From assembly GCA_002346435.1 (NCBI GenBank), contig DDZT01000069.1, positions 1 through 40,146 of the forward strand: 40,146 nucleotides of DNA, in the 5' to 3' direction. The position numbers and the translations under genes are program-made. Positions within the stretch are counted from its first letter, which is position 1; every line of letters starts with the position of its first letter. A model generated the notes under the pieces. It ran no database searches, was not told the DNA's origin, and saw only the letters and a list, made by a program, of their open reading frames with translations. The stretch comes from Anaerolineales bacterium UBA3001 (GTDB lineage: Bacteria; Chloroflexota; Anaerolineae; Anaerolineales; UBA11657). Shown one piece after another: positions 16,805-25,216 of the stretch.

Positions 16805-17827
16805 ATGTCTTCACCGAGTGTATCAATCCTGATGCCAGTACGTAACGCAGCCAATACGCTGCGAGAAACATTAGAAAGCATTCAATCTCAAACCTTGATA
16901 GATTTTGAGTTAATCGCCGTAAATGATGGGTCAGACGATGATACAAGTAATATTTTGCATGCCTACTCTACAAATGACAAACGGATTAAAGCAGTGGACA
17001 TAGTTAACGGTGGCATAATCAAAGCTCTCAATCATGGTCTCGCACTTTGTCGAAGCAATTTTGTTGCTCGAATGGATGCAGATGATTTGCTACATCCTAA
17101 AAGATTGGAAATGCAATTGCAACACCTACAGGATAATCCAAGACTTAGTATCACAAGCTGCCTAGCTAAACCATTCCCTCACAATTCTTATAACAAAGGC
17201 TTTCATCGTTATGTTGACTGGCTTAATTCATTAACAACCAGCTTGGAAATATCTCGTGATATTTTTGTAGAGAGCCCTGTACCACATCCATCCGTCATGC
17301 TTAGAAAGCAAGAATTGGAAAGTCTCGGAGGATACCAAGATTATGGGTGGGCGGAAGACTATGACCTCTGGCTACGCTATTTTATTGCGGGCAAACAAAT
17401 CAGTAAAATACCTAAAGTTCTACTTTACTGGCGAGATCATCCAAACCGCACAAGCCGCACAGACTCTCGATATTCAGTTGAAAACTTTCTCAAAGCCAAA
17501 GCGTATTATTTGCTGCGTGGTCCCGTATTAAACCGAGATAATATAATTATTTGGGGCGCTGGACAAATGGGAAAACGAATATCAAAACACCTTATACGTA
17601 GTGAGGCGCCGGTAAGTATTTTTCTTGATATTAATCCCAAAAAGATTGGTCAAAAACTACGTGGGCGACCAATTTGCTCAGCAGACCAATTACCAAATTT
17701 GTGGAAACAATCTGCCCGGCCTATAGTACTAGTATCCGTAGGGTCACATGGTGCCCGAAAGCTGATACGAGATCAAATGCAAGAATGGGGGTTTAATGAA
17801 ACTGAGGATTATTGGTGCGTAGCCTAA
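16805..17827 (+). CDS. Family 2 glycosyltransferase fused to a C-terminal Rossmann-like domain
   Basis: Residues 5-230 are a GT-A fold glycosyltransferase. VSILMPVRNAANTLRETLES is at the N terminus, the metal-binding DxD motif is MDADD (90-94), and the probable catalytic base is in AEDYDLWLR (183-191). Residues about 245-340 form a second domain starting NIIIWGAGQMGKRI, with a GxGxxG nucleotide-binding loop (251-256) and a strand ending in an acidic residue (FLDINP). This looks like the NAD(P)- or PglD-like Rossmann domains found beside sugar-modifying enzymes. No membrane segment is seen. It stands alone, divergent from msrP and convergent with rsmI, with no other surface-polysaccharide genes nearby, so the acceptor is unknown. 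Confidence 0.85.
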   Translation: MSSPSVSILMPVRNAANTLRETLESIQSQTLIDFELIAVNDGSDDDTSNILHAYSTNDKRIKAVDIVNGGIIKALNHGLALCRSNFVARMDADDLLHPKRLEMQLQHLQDNPRLSITSCLAKPFPHNSYNKGFHRYVDWLNSLTTSLEISRDIFVESPVPHPSVMLRKQELESLGGYQDYGWAEDYDLWLRYFIAGKQISKIPKVLLYWRDHPNRTSRTDSRYSVENFLKAKAYYLLRGPVLNRDNIIIWGAGQMGKRISKHLIRSEAPVSIFLDINPKKIGQKLRGRPICSADQLPNLWKQSARPIVLVSVGSHGARKLIRDQMQEWGFNETEDYWCVA

Positions 17828-17856
17828 ACAATATAGTTGCACGCAGTATCAAACAA

Positions 17857-18675
17857 TCAGTCCTGTATTCCAAGACTATAAACATCCTTTCGCAACCAAC
17901 CACTCTTTTTTGCAACCTCTTTTGAGGCTTCAGAAAGCGTCTTTCCGGACATAGTAGCAATTTCTAACGATTGCAATACTTGCGCATCACTCCATTTATC
18001 AACAATTTTCTTTGGGCTGCCACCTACAACTAATGTAATTTCACCCTTTACCAAACTCTTAAAATGATGTTGGGCAGACCTAACATCGCCGCGAAAGATT
18101 TCCTCATGCATCTTAGTTAATTCACGTCCCACAGCTATAGGCCGATTTCCTAACTCTGTTTCAATGTCACCAAGCGCCTCTTGAAGCCTGTGTGGTGCCT
18201 CAAAACAAACTAAGGTGCGTTCTTCTGTAGAGTTATCAGCTAGCGTACGCTTACGCTCAGATGACTTCCTCGGTAGAAATCCTAGATAAACAAAAGCATC
18301 TGTTGGCAATCCTGACACTGATAGTGCAGCTAGCAATGCCGAAGGCCCTGGTATAGGACGAACCTCATAACCAGCTTCTAAGGCAGCTACAACTAGTTGA
18401 TATCCTGGATCTGAAATTGTTGGCATACCGCTATCAGAAATTAGTGCAACATCATCGCGCGACAATACTGACAGGATACTGTCAATCTTTTTTAGTTTGT
18501 TGTGATCAAAATAGCTAGTTAGAGCGGTATTAATATTGAAATAAGATAATAATTTTTTTGAACGCCGCGTATCTTCAGCAGCCACAAGACCAACTTCACC
18601 CAAAATACGTATTGCACGAGGACTTAAATCTTCGAGGTTACCAATCGGCGTCGCTACGATGTAGAGTGTACCCAT
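17857..18675 (-). CDS. rsmI: 16S rRNA 2'-O-ribose C1402 methyltransferase
   Basis: RsmI methylates the ribose of C1402 in the decoding centre of 16S rRNA using SAM. The 272 residues show the tetrapyrrole-methylase fold signatures: LYIVATPIGNLEDLSPRAI near the N terminus, VAAEDTRRSKKLL, ALISDSGMPTISDPGYQLV and PIPGPSALLAALSVSGLPTD. The length is normal. It begins 18 bases after the exported linker protein gene and is probably the last gene of a long minus-strand operon. It converges with the glycosyltransferase across 29 bases without a clear terminator. Confidence 0.95.
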   Translation of the reverse strand: MGTLYIVATPIGNLEDLSPRAIRILGEVGLVAAEDTRRSKKLLSYFNINTALTSYFDHNKLKKIDSILSVLSRDDVALISDSGMPTISDPGYQLVVAALEAGYEVRPIPGPSALLAALSVSGLPTDAFVYLGFLPRKSSERKRTLADNSTEERTLVCFEAPHRLQEALGDIETELGNRPIAVGRELTKMHEEIFRGDVRSAQHHFKSLVKGEITLVVGGSPKKIVDKWSDAQVLQSLEIATMSGKTLSEASKEVAKKSGWLRKDVYSLGIQD

Positions 18676-18693
18676 AATGACTACTCATTAACA

Positions 18694-19362
18694 TTATTGA
18701 CTCCATATAAAATTGACCAGTATTAAATTACGATCACAATCATCAAATGTGGTGACTGGATAACTATCTGATACTGGATTTCCAAATACATCCAATAACT
18801 GTACTGTATACAACATATCAGTTGCAACCGGAGCACTGGCTAATGTAACCTCATAACCCGCTGGCCCAAACTCAGTCTTGGTGCCAATAAGAGCATCTTT
18901 GGAGAACCCATCTGGTCCTTCCACATGAACAATCAAATCCTCCGCCGCATTACCCTGAACATCAAATACGGTACCAGCCACACCTAACCAGCCACAACCC
19001 AGTTCAGGGTAAGCAAACTGACTTGTGTGCCCTATACTCCCTTCCTGTAGCACATAGTTGTAAACTGAAGCAGGTTCTACAACTGCGGTTGCAGTTGGAG
19101 CAATAGTAGGTTCAGGCAGCACCACAATTGCGGTAGGAGGAACGTTGGTATTAGTTGGTACCAACGTGGGTATAGAAGTAGGCGTAGGAACAGGTGTTTC
19201 TGTAGCTAATACGGCCCGTATCGGCACCTGTGGCGGTGGAAATGGATTAATAAATGATTGTGGATCAACGAATATATATAGATAAATCCCACCAACCATC
19301 ATTGTTGCATAAAGCAGAGCAGAGGTTAGTACATCTAAGATAGAGCGTCTACGTTTACGCAT
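18694..19362 (-). CDS. Membrane-anchored protein with Thr/Pro linker and C-terminal beta domain
   Basis: The 222-residue protein has a basic start (MRKRRR), one transmembrane helix (about 10-31) and a Thr/Pro-rich linker (about 55-95) rich in PTPT-like repeats. A globular domain (about 105-222) follows. Its GCGWLGVAGTVFDVQGN start and FDDCDRNLILVNF end contain Cys123 and Cys209, which could form a disulfide outside the cell. The domain resembles a carboxypeptidase-regulatory-like beta-sandwich, and I recall similar sequences from Chloroflexota. An AGGAG ribosome binding site precedes the start. It lies between a parvulin lipoprotein and rsmI in the same orientation. The function is unknown; a cell-surface structural or binding role is likely. 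Confidence 0.75.
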   Translation of the reverse strand: MRKRRRSILDVLTSALLYATMMVGGIYLYIFVDPQSFINPFPPPQVPIRAVLATETPVPTPTSIPTLVPTNTNVPPTAIVVLPEPTIAPTATAVVEPASVYNYVLQEGSIGHTSQFAYPELGCGWLGVAGTVFDVQGNAAEDLIVHVEGPDGFSKDALIGTKTEFGPAGYEVTLASAPVATDMLYTVQLLDVFGNPVSDSYPVTTFDDCDRNLILVNFIWSQ

Positions 19363-19395
19363 AAACCGACTCCTGTCTTCTATACAATATCACTA

Positions 19396-20340
19396 TCACT
19401 GTATAAATTTCTCTATTAATGCTTGCGACCTCAAGTCAGCAAGCCAACGATCAAGTATTGCTCTTCTTACTACTATAGCGGTATTAGGTGTCAGTTCCCG
19501 ATCCAAGTTACGATCTATGGTCTGAATTATATGAAAACCGATCTCAGTTTCCACAATATCCCCCAACTGTCCTGGTTCCAAACTAAATGCTTCCACTTCC
19601 AAAGCTGCCATCGTAAGTAATCCTCTTGGAAACCATCCTAAATCTCCACCATTCAAACTTGTACTACGATCAAGCGAGTGTAAAGATGCTATGGTTGCAA
19701 AATCCGCGCCAGAAATGATTTTACTACGTAAATCCTCCGCCTGTTCTCTAGTAGCCACCACTATATGACGCGCATTTACCTGCTCAGCATGAGTTCCTAC
19801 ATCATTGAGCACTAACTCACGGACCTTTGTAGCAAGCAACTGCTCCTCCAGATAAGTCTGGAATTCAACCTCAGTGTAAATATTCTCATCTAACCACTTA
19901 TCGAATCCAGCCTGACCACCACGCGCGGATATACTATCTGCATAAACTTCGTCTAACTGTCGATTTGTTACTGTTAAACCCTGTTCATTTGCAGCCTGAA
20001 CAATCAACTCAGACATTATCAACTGCTCGAGTACATCAAAAGAATATGTATCGATTTTTACAGTGAGTAGTTCCGATTTTTGTAGAGCTGTTTCATAACG
20101 CAATACCTCACGTTTATATCTATTTTCAAAAATCGGCACAGTATTGACTGTAGCAACAATGGTTTCATCATTGGCAACCACTGTACTAGTCACTTGCGAT
20201 TCAAGATGCTGCTCTTTACTACTGTTGTCAACTACTAAATCATCGCTACCTCCATTAGATGTAAACTGACAGGCATTGACCAGACAACAAGCAATAATGC
20301 TAGCAAATACAAGGTAGAAGTTTTTCAAATAAATGTACAC
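19396..20340 (-). CDS. Parvulin-type peptidyl-prolyl isomerase lipoprotein (SurA/PrsA-like)
   Basis: An exported folding chaperone. The N terminus is a short hydrophobic signal ending in LVNAC, a plausible lipobox with lipidated C24. Residues about 55-175 form a SurA-type helical N-domain. The parvulin domain (about 188-285) starts at NARHIVVATREQAEDL and includes GGDLGWFPRG and the end motif GFHIIQT. The only start at this position is GTG; a TTG four codons later is an alternative. It is 33 bases upstream of the linker protein gene and 26 bases downstream of the NmrA-like gene, all in one orientation. Protein folding outside the membrane is the inferred role. Confidence 0.9.
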   Translation of the reverse strand: MYIYLKNFYLVFASIIACCLVNACQFTSNGGSDDLVVDNSSKEQHLESQVTSTVVANDETIVATVNTVPIFENRYKREVLRYETALQKSELLTVKIDTYSFDVLEQLIMSELIVQAANEQGLTVTNRQLDEVYADSISARGGQAGFDKWLDENIYTEVEFQTYLEEQLLATKVRELVLNDVGTHAEQVNARHIVVATREQAEDLRSKIISGADFATIASLHSLDRSTSLNGGDLGWFPRGLLTMAALEVEAFSLEPGQLGDIVETEIGFHIIQTIDRNLDRELTPNTAIVVRRAILDRWLADLRSQALIEKFIQ

Positions 20341-20366
20341 ATATATGTTGAATTAAGCGGACAACA

Positions 20367-21239
20367 TTATAGCAAATCTTGTTGATTTTTTTTATTTTGA
20401 TTGATTGCAAATTCCATGAAGGAAGTTGGGGGTCTTTGTAATAAATTTCTCAACACATGCGAGCCACCCCAAAAACCATATAAATCGTAATATGAAAACA
20501 TCTTCAGTAAAGATTCGAGTGAATAAGTACTCAAACCAACATCGTTTGCTTGAACTTTCCATTCATCTAAACTTATTTGTTCCACATATATAGAGCGGCC
20601 TATAGCTTCACTTAGAATTGTAGCCTGCTCTTGATAACTCAATACATCTGGACCACACAGCTCGTATATTGCGCCAATATGATCACGTTCACAAAGTACA
20701 AGTGCAGCCACATCCGCAACATCTTTCAAGTCAACCGGGCTACCCATAGATTCAGGTGAGTATGGTACGCGTATTATCCCCAGTTGCATAATGTTTTGCC
20801 ATTCAACTAGAATGTTCTGCATATATGCTGCGGGTTGCAGTATTGTATACGGAATACCAGAAGTAAAGAGCGCCTCCTCCACACGCATCTTTTGCCAGTG
20901 ATGAGGCATTGCCTGAACCTGAGGATGTAAAACAGAATGAAACACAAATTGATTCAAGCCAGAATTTTTAGCAGCTGATATCATTGCCAATCCAATACTA
21001 AGCTCATCTGGATGCATATTAGGACAGATATGATATACACCTCTGATACCATCAAATACGTTGCTAAGCACAGACTCTACAGTCATATCTCCTACAACAA
21101 TATCAGTGTCATAAAGTGAAGACATTAGTTCAAGCTGTGTTTCATTTCGAACCAACATTCTGACAGTCTGTCCATTAGCTAACAAAGCTCGAACGACTGC
21201 CTGACCCGTTTTGCCTGCAGCACCAGTCACTAAAATCAC
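20367..21239 (-). CDS. NmrA-like / atypical SDR NAD(P)-binding protein
   Basis: The 290 residues form an extended Rossmann-fold protein. ILVTGAAGKTGQAVVRALL at the N terminus holds the GxxGxxG motif. FHSVLHPQ and YTILQPAAYMQNIL resemble NmrA and quinone-oxidoreductase-like (QOR2) family members. The catalytic Tyr-x-x-x-Lys of classical SDRs is not evident, so it may be a redox sensor or an NADPH-dependent reductase of unusual type. The start is GTG, supported by AGGAG upstream, and lies only 5 bases after the aminotransferase stop. That spacing suggests a function linked to the same pathway, but none can be named. Confidence 0.82.
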   Translation of the reverse strand: MILVTGAAGKTGQAVVRALLANGQTVRMLVRNETQLELMSSLYDTDIVVGDMTVESVLSNVFDGIRGVYHICPNMHPDELSIGLAMISAAKNSGLNQFVFHSVLHPQVQAMPHHWQKMRVEEALFTSGIPYTILQPAAYMQNILVEWQNIMQLGIIRVPYSPESMGSPVDLKDVADVAALVLCERDHIGAIYELCGPDVLSYQEQATILSEAIGRSIYVEQISLDEWKVQANDVGLSTYSLESLLKMFSYYDLYGFWGGSHVLRNLLQRPPTSFMEFAINQNKKNQQDLL

Positions 21240-21244
21240 GAAAC

Positions 21245-22546
21245 CTAAAACTCCTCCTGTACTTTAGCAAACGCATGATCCAAAATTACAAGAGCCTCAT
21301 CGACGTGATCATTAGTAGCAGTAAGAGGAGGTGAAATACGCAGCACATTACTGTAAAGACCACCTTTACCTATTAACAATCCATACATTCGAGTATGTTC
21401 AAAAATCTTGGCCACAGCATCTGGTGCTGGCTCTTTAGTTTTACGATCTTTCACTAGTTCTATCCCTTGCATCAAACCTTTACCACGCACATCTCCGATA
21501 AGAGGATACTTTTCCCAAAGTTGATCTAATCCCGATTGTAGACGTGATCCCACATCCGCAACATGGTTTGGATTAGCCTCTGTTTCCATAACCTCTATAG
21601 TTCCTAGAGAAGCAGCACATGACACAGGATTACCGCCAAATGTGCTAATAGTCATCCCTTTACCAACTAGCTCAGCCGCAATCTCAAGAGTTGTAATTGT
21701 ATTTCCCATGGGCATCCCGCCAGCTATGCCCTTTGCCATAGTTATTATGTCTGGTTCCACACCCCAATGTTCAATACCAAACCAGTGGTGTCCAGTACGT
21801 CCAAATCCAGTCTGCACCTCATCACATATAAACAAACCACCATAATGTTCAACTATTTCTGATGCTATTTTAAAATACTCTCGAGGTGGCGTGATAAATC
21901 CACCGACACCTTGTATAGGTTCCACCATAAAACCAGCTATGCGTCCAGAAGTAGTTGTCTTTATTACGTCTTCTATGTCTTCTGCGCAAGCCACTCCACA
22001 TGTGTCTGGTTTCATCTTTAATGGACACCTATAGCAATATGGGTTTATGGCATGACTTATTCCAGGTATCTGGCTCGGTCCTATCCGCCACTCAGATTGC
22101 CCTATAAGTCCCATAGCCAAAGCGGATCTTCCACTATATCCATGTCGCAATGCAATTATTTCCTGCTCACCAGTATAGGCTTTCGCTAACATAATGGCTG
22201 TTTCGTTAGCTTCTGTACCTGAATTGGTAAAAAATGACGTTTGTAATTCTCCAGGTGCAATAGATGCGATTTTCTCTGCCAAAGTTACGTGATTTTCGTG
22301 CGGATAAAGTGTAGAAGTATGAACTAACTTGCTAATTTGCTCACGCATTTTTTCAACAACTAATGGATGATTGTGACCGACACTGTTGGTAAGAATACCT
22401 GCAAAAAAATCAAGGTACTTATTGCCTTCTACGTCCCAAACATATAATCCATCACCATAATCTAATGGTAACGGATCAGTATAATAGAGTAGGTGATTAG
22501 GCCACAAATACTCTTCCTGTTTTGCAAGAATATCGTTTTTTTTCAT
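21245..22546 (-). CDS. Class III aminotransferase, probably beta-alanine/3-aminoisobutyrate type (AGXT2-like)
   Basis: A PLP enzyme that moves the amino group from an omega- or beta-amino acid to a 2-oxoacid. ATG 22546 is preferred, with GGAGG 6-9 bases upstream, over a start 5 codons earlier; this gives 433 residues. NSGTEANETA (108-117) binds the PLP phosphate, CDEVQTGFGRTG (241-252) supplies D242, and K272 in TMAKGIAGGMPMG is the Schiff-base lysine. Four cysteines, C171, C174, C183 and C187 (CYRCPLK...CGVAC), form a possible metal or disulfide site seen in some members of this branch. The gene is 110 bases downstream of a beta-ureidopropionase-like gene, which favours beta-alanine to malonate semialdehyde conversion. 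4-Aminobutyrate or alanine-glyoxylate activity is possible. Confidence 0.87.
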   Translation of the reverse strand: MKKNDILAKQEEYLWPNHLLYYTDPLPLDYGDGLYVWDVEGNKYLDFFAGILTNSVGHNHPLVVEKMREQISKLVHTSTLYPHENHVTLAEKIASIAPGELQTSFFTNSGTEANETAIMLAKAYTGEQEIIALRHGYSGRSALAMGLIGQSEWRIGPSQIPGISHAINPYCYRCPLKMKPDTCGVACAEDIEDVIKTTTSGRIAGFMVEPIQGVGGFITPPREYFKIASEIVEHYGGLFICDEVQTGFGRTGHHWFGIEHWGVEPDIITMAKGIAGGMPMGNTITTLEIAAELVGKGMTISTFGGNPVSCAASLGTIEVMETEANPNHVADVGSRLQSGLDQLWEKYPLIGDVRGKGLMQGIELVKDRKTKEPAPDAVAKIFEHTRMYGLLIGKGGLYSNVLRISPPLTATNDHVDEALVILDHAFAKVQEEF

Positions 22547-22656
22547 TGTAATCCTCCGCACACCACAATTATGTTGAAAAACCGGCGCAATATCTCTACT
22601 TTTGCAAGCATTATCGAGTATTCAACATGGCAATCTACATCCTAACAATTGTCTCA

Positions 22657-23502
22657 TCAGGATGCTACTATACCATCATACATATCAGGACGTCGATCTC
22701 GATAAAATTGCCACGTATTCCGTACATCCTGAATTAAATCCAAGTTCAATTCACGTACCACTAATTCATCAGCATCTTCACTGGCAACATCTCCCACAAA
22801 TTGACCCTTAGGGTCACAAAAATAAGATTGTCCATAATAATTATTTGCACCAAACTCAGCTTCTACACCTACCCTATTAATTGTGCCGACAAAGTATCCA
22901 TTAGCTATGGCATGTGAAGTCTGTTCTATCTTCCATAAATGTTGTGAGAGTCCACGTGATGTAGCCGAGGGCATAAAAACTATCTCTGCCCCATTTAGAC
23001 CCAAGACACGTGCTCCTTCAGGAAAATGTCGATCGTAGCAAATGTAAAGCCCTACTCTTCCGACTGAAGTTTCAAAAACTGGATAACCTGTATTACCAGG
23101 ACGAAAATAAAATTTCTCCCAAAATCCTGGCAAATGCGGCAAATGAGTCTTGCGATATTTACCTAAAAAGGTACCGTCAGAGTCAATTACTACACCCGTA
23201 TTGTAATATATACCGGCATCATCCTTTTCATACAGTGGAACTATCAGTACTATTTTATGCTTTGCTGCAATCTGCTGCATTAAGGTTGTAGTAGGGCCAT
23301 CAGGCACGGACTCAGACCACGAATAATGAACTACATCCTGTACCTGACAAAAATATGGGCTATAAAAAAGCTCTTGGAAACACATTACTTGAGCACCTTG
23401 CGAAGCTGCTTGTTCCACATAGTTCACATGTTTATCAATCATTGTTTGTTTATCGCCAGTATAAGCACACTGCAACAGGGCACTTCGCACGATCCTAGTC
23501 AT
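22657..23502 (-). CDS. Carbon-nitrogen hydrolase, beta-ureidopropionase / N-carbamoylputrescine amidase type
   Basis: A nitrilase-superfamily amidohydrolase that removes the carbamoyl group from an N-carbamoyl amine as CO2 and ammonia. The Glu-Lys-Cys triad is E44 (FQELF), K118 (YRKTH) and C155 (YICYDRHFPEG). GFWEKFYFRPGNTGYPVF and GAEIVFMPSATSRGLSQHLW match the beta-ureidopropionase branch more closely than generic omega-amidases. The 281 residues have the normal length, and a GGAGG site precedes the ATG. It heads a minus-strand cluster followed by an aminotransferase, giving the last two steps of reductive pyrimidine catabolism. The earlier enzymes, dihydropyrimidine dehydrogenase and dihydropyrimidinase, are not in the window. 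Confidence 0.88.
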   Translation of the reverse strand: MTRIVRSALLQCAYTGDKQTMIDKHVNYVEQAASQGAQVMCFQELFYSPYFCQVQDVVHYSWSESVPDGPTTTLMQQIAAKHKIVLIVPLYEKDDAGIYYNTGVVIDSDGTFLGKYRKTHLPHLPGFWEKFYFRPGNTGYPVFETSVGRVGLYICYDRHFPEGARVLGLNGAEIVFMPSATSRGLSQHLWKIEQTSHAIANGYFVGTINRVGVEAEFGANNYYGQSYFCDPKGQFVGDVASEDADELVVRELNLDLIQDVRNTWQFYRDRRPDMYDGIVAS

Positions 23503-23587
23503 ATAATGCCTCCATATCTTGATAATACATTGTTGTACGATTGTTAACCATAGAGCCAGAGTTTAGTGCATGTCGATAGCAATGACC

Positions 23588-23624
23588 AAAAAGAGGGTGC
23601 AATGTGATTACACATTGCACCCTC
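23588..23624 (-). terminator. Rho-independent terminator after the permease gene
   Basis: A perfect 14-bp stem (23593-23606 with 23611-23624) with a 4-base loop is followed on the minus strand by five T residues (23592-23588). It lies about 50 bases after the permease stop and marks the end of the nucleobase-catabolic operon. Confidence 0.93.
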
Positions 23625-23673
23625 ATACTCTCTAATAAATTATCCTATATGTAAGCAATTAAAACATTTGCTA

Positions 23674-25035
23674 TTAGGATTCTGTTGACGGTTTGAATAT
23701 CAGAAAGATGGCGTTCATTAAGATACCCATTACTGCAGCTGTAGCAATAGCGGGAAGACCATTAGGAAATATGCCTTGCAAGAACGAGATTGGTAAAAAG
23801 CCGCCTTCAAAACCAATATTACCACCAATACCAACCACCATAATCACAGCGCCCACTGCGAGATTGCGAGGCACAAACATGTTGACTTTGTGTTCTTGCA
23901 TCAAAGCAATTCCTTGCATACCAACCACACCGAACAAGTATATTGCCAACCCACCAGTCACTGCCATCGGCACTGATTGTACTAAGCCTGCTAGCTTTCC
24001 TATAAATCCTAGTAATACTGCTATGACGCCGGCCGAAATCAATGCAGGTCCTGAGTAGTTCCGTGTAATCGCCATGAGTGAATTATTCTCACCATAGTTT
24101 GTACCAGCTGTAGCACCAGTTAAGCCCTTCAAGAAATCGTCGATACCATCGAGTATAAGATTGAAACCAACATACTCAGCCAAATTTGATTTCTCTCTAC
24201 CTGTCTCTTCTGCTGTGCGATCAACGTAAAGTCCTATCTGATATAGATGAGCCGTCGATTCAGGTATGGTTGCAATAGCCATAATTGCGATACTGAAAAT
24301 CGCAGTACTTACCATCGCACCACTAAAAACTGGAAACGTGAAATGTGGAACTTGGAACCATGCTGCGGCACCGACCGCACCCATATTAAGCGAACCTGGA
24401 TCGATAGCAGAAGATATCAGACAACCACCAACTGCTCCAAGAAGCACTGGTAACATTCCTATAAATCCCTTGCCTTGAAGGTATACTGAGAACAACACAG
24501 TAAGCAACAAAGTAGACAATGCTACTCCCCAGTTAGCCCCAGCCATATCAAGAGCAGCAAATGCCAGACCAAAACCTATAATAGCTGCAACTGAACCTGT
24601 AACTACCGGAGGCAAAACTTGGTCAAGCTTCGCTTTACCTACAGACCTAATAATCATACCTATGATTATGTTCAGCACTCCAGTTACAACGATACCTGCC
24701 TGCATTGTGCTGATGACATTATCAGGTACGGGCACACCAAACTCAGGAAGACCACCCGTCATTTGGGTAACAATTGCTAGATATGCAGCTATGTAACTGA
24801 AACTTGATCCATAGAACAAAGGTATGAAAGTACCTAGCCTCCACTTAGACAATGTCAGCGCAACAACTGTACCTACACCAGAAACCACTAAAACAGTACC
24901 TACATGGAATCCTGTAAGAGCTGCGACAAAAATTGTCGCAGGAAACATAGTCAAAACGTGTTGAAAACCAAGTAAAACTAACTCGCCAAACGGAGGAACA
25001 TCGTTTGGAAGATATGTCTTGGCAGAATTTGTCAT
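23674..25035 (-). CDS. NCS2 family nucleobase permease (uracil/xanthine type)
   Basis: The 453-residue polytopic protein has about 14 predicted helices and imports a nucleobase, usually by proton symport. LGFQHVLTMFPATIFVAA near the N terminus, IPLFYGSSFSYIAAYLAI and the signature GATAGTNYGENNSLMAITRN in the helix 10 region place it near UraA/UapA-type carriers. The SSF segment resembles uracil permeases more than xanthine permeases. AGGAGG stands 7 bases before the ATG. A 181-base gap separates it from the upstream amidohydrolase, so it may also have its own promoter. Its place at the end of the Cox-like/AllFGH cluster suggests that it brings in the pathway's substrate. Confidence 0.93.
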   Translation of the reverse strand: MTNSAKTYLPNDVPPFGELVLLGFQHVLTMFPATIFVAALTGFHVGTVLVVSGVGTVVALTLSKWRLGTFIPLFYGSSFSYIAAYLAIVTQMTGGLPEFGVPVPDNVISTMQAGIVVTGVLNIIIGMIIRSVGKAKLDQVLPPVVTGSVAAIIGFGLAFAALDMAGANWGVALSTLLLTVLFSVYLQGKGFIGMLPVLLGAVGGCLISSAIDPGSLNMGAVGAAAWFQVPHFTFPVFSGAMVSTAIFSIAIMAIATIPESTAHLYQIGLYVDRTAEETGREKSNLAEYVGFNLILDGIDDFLKGLTGATAGTNYGENNSLMAITRNYSGPALISAGVIAVLLGFIGKLAGLVQSVPMAVTGGLAIYLFGVVGMQGIALMQEHKVNMFVPRNLAVGAVIMVVGIGGNIGFEGGFLPISFLQGIFPNGLPAIATAAVMGILMNAIFLIFKPSTES

Positions 25036-25099
25036 AATTTGCCTCCTTATTAGATTACAAACATTATTATCTGGCCATTAATGAGAAAATACCTTATAA

Positions 25100-25128
25100 C
25101 AATTAAGTAAACACCGCAATTAAGTAAA
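25100..25128. repeat. Tandem 12-bp direct repeats upstream of the permease
   Basis: CAATTAAGTAAA occurs at 25100-25111 and again at 25117-25128, with a 17-base period. The pair lies about 65-93 bases before the permease ATG. It may be a regulator binding site or part of a promoter (TTTACT repeats on the minus strand). Confidence 0.7.
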
Positions 25129-25216
25129 AGTTGCGCAGCTCGGTATATAACTCAATATTTAGTTGATGATAATTCGAGGGCTCAGACCCTACAATGTTCT
25201 CTAGATAAGTAGATTA

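Noticed and set aside
24247..24478. Plus-strand open frames within the permease gene
   Set aside because: They are antisense to a clearly conserved membrane protein and have no ribosome binding site or family-like sequence.
25036..25216. Purine riboswitch before the NCS2 permease
   Set aside because: The leader lacks the three-way-junction core and paired loops of the purine aptamer; only direct repeats and a short dyad are seen.
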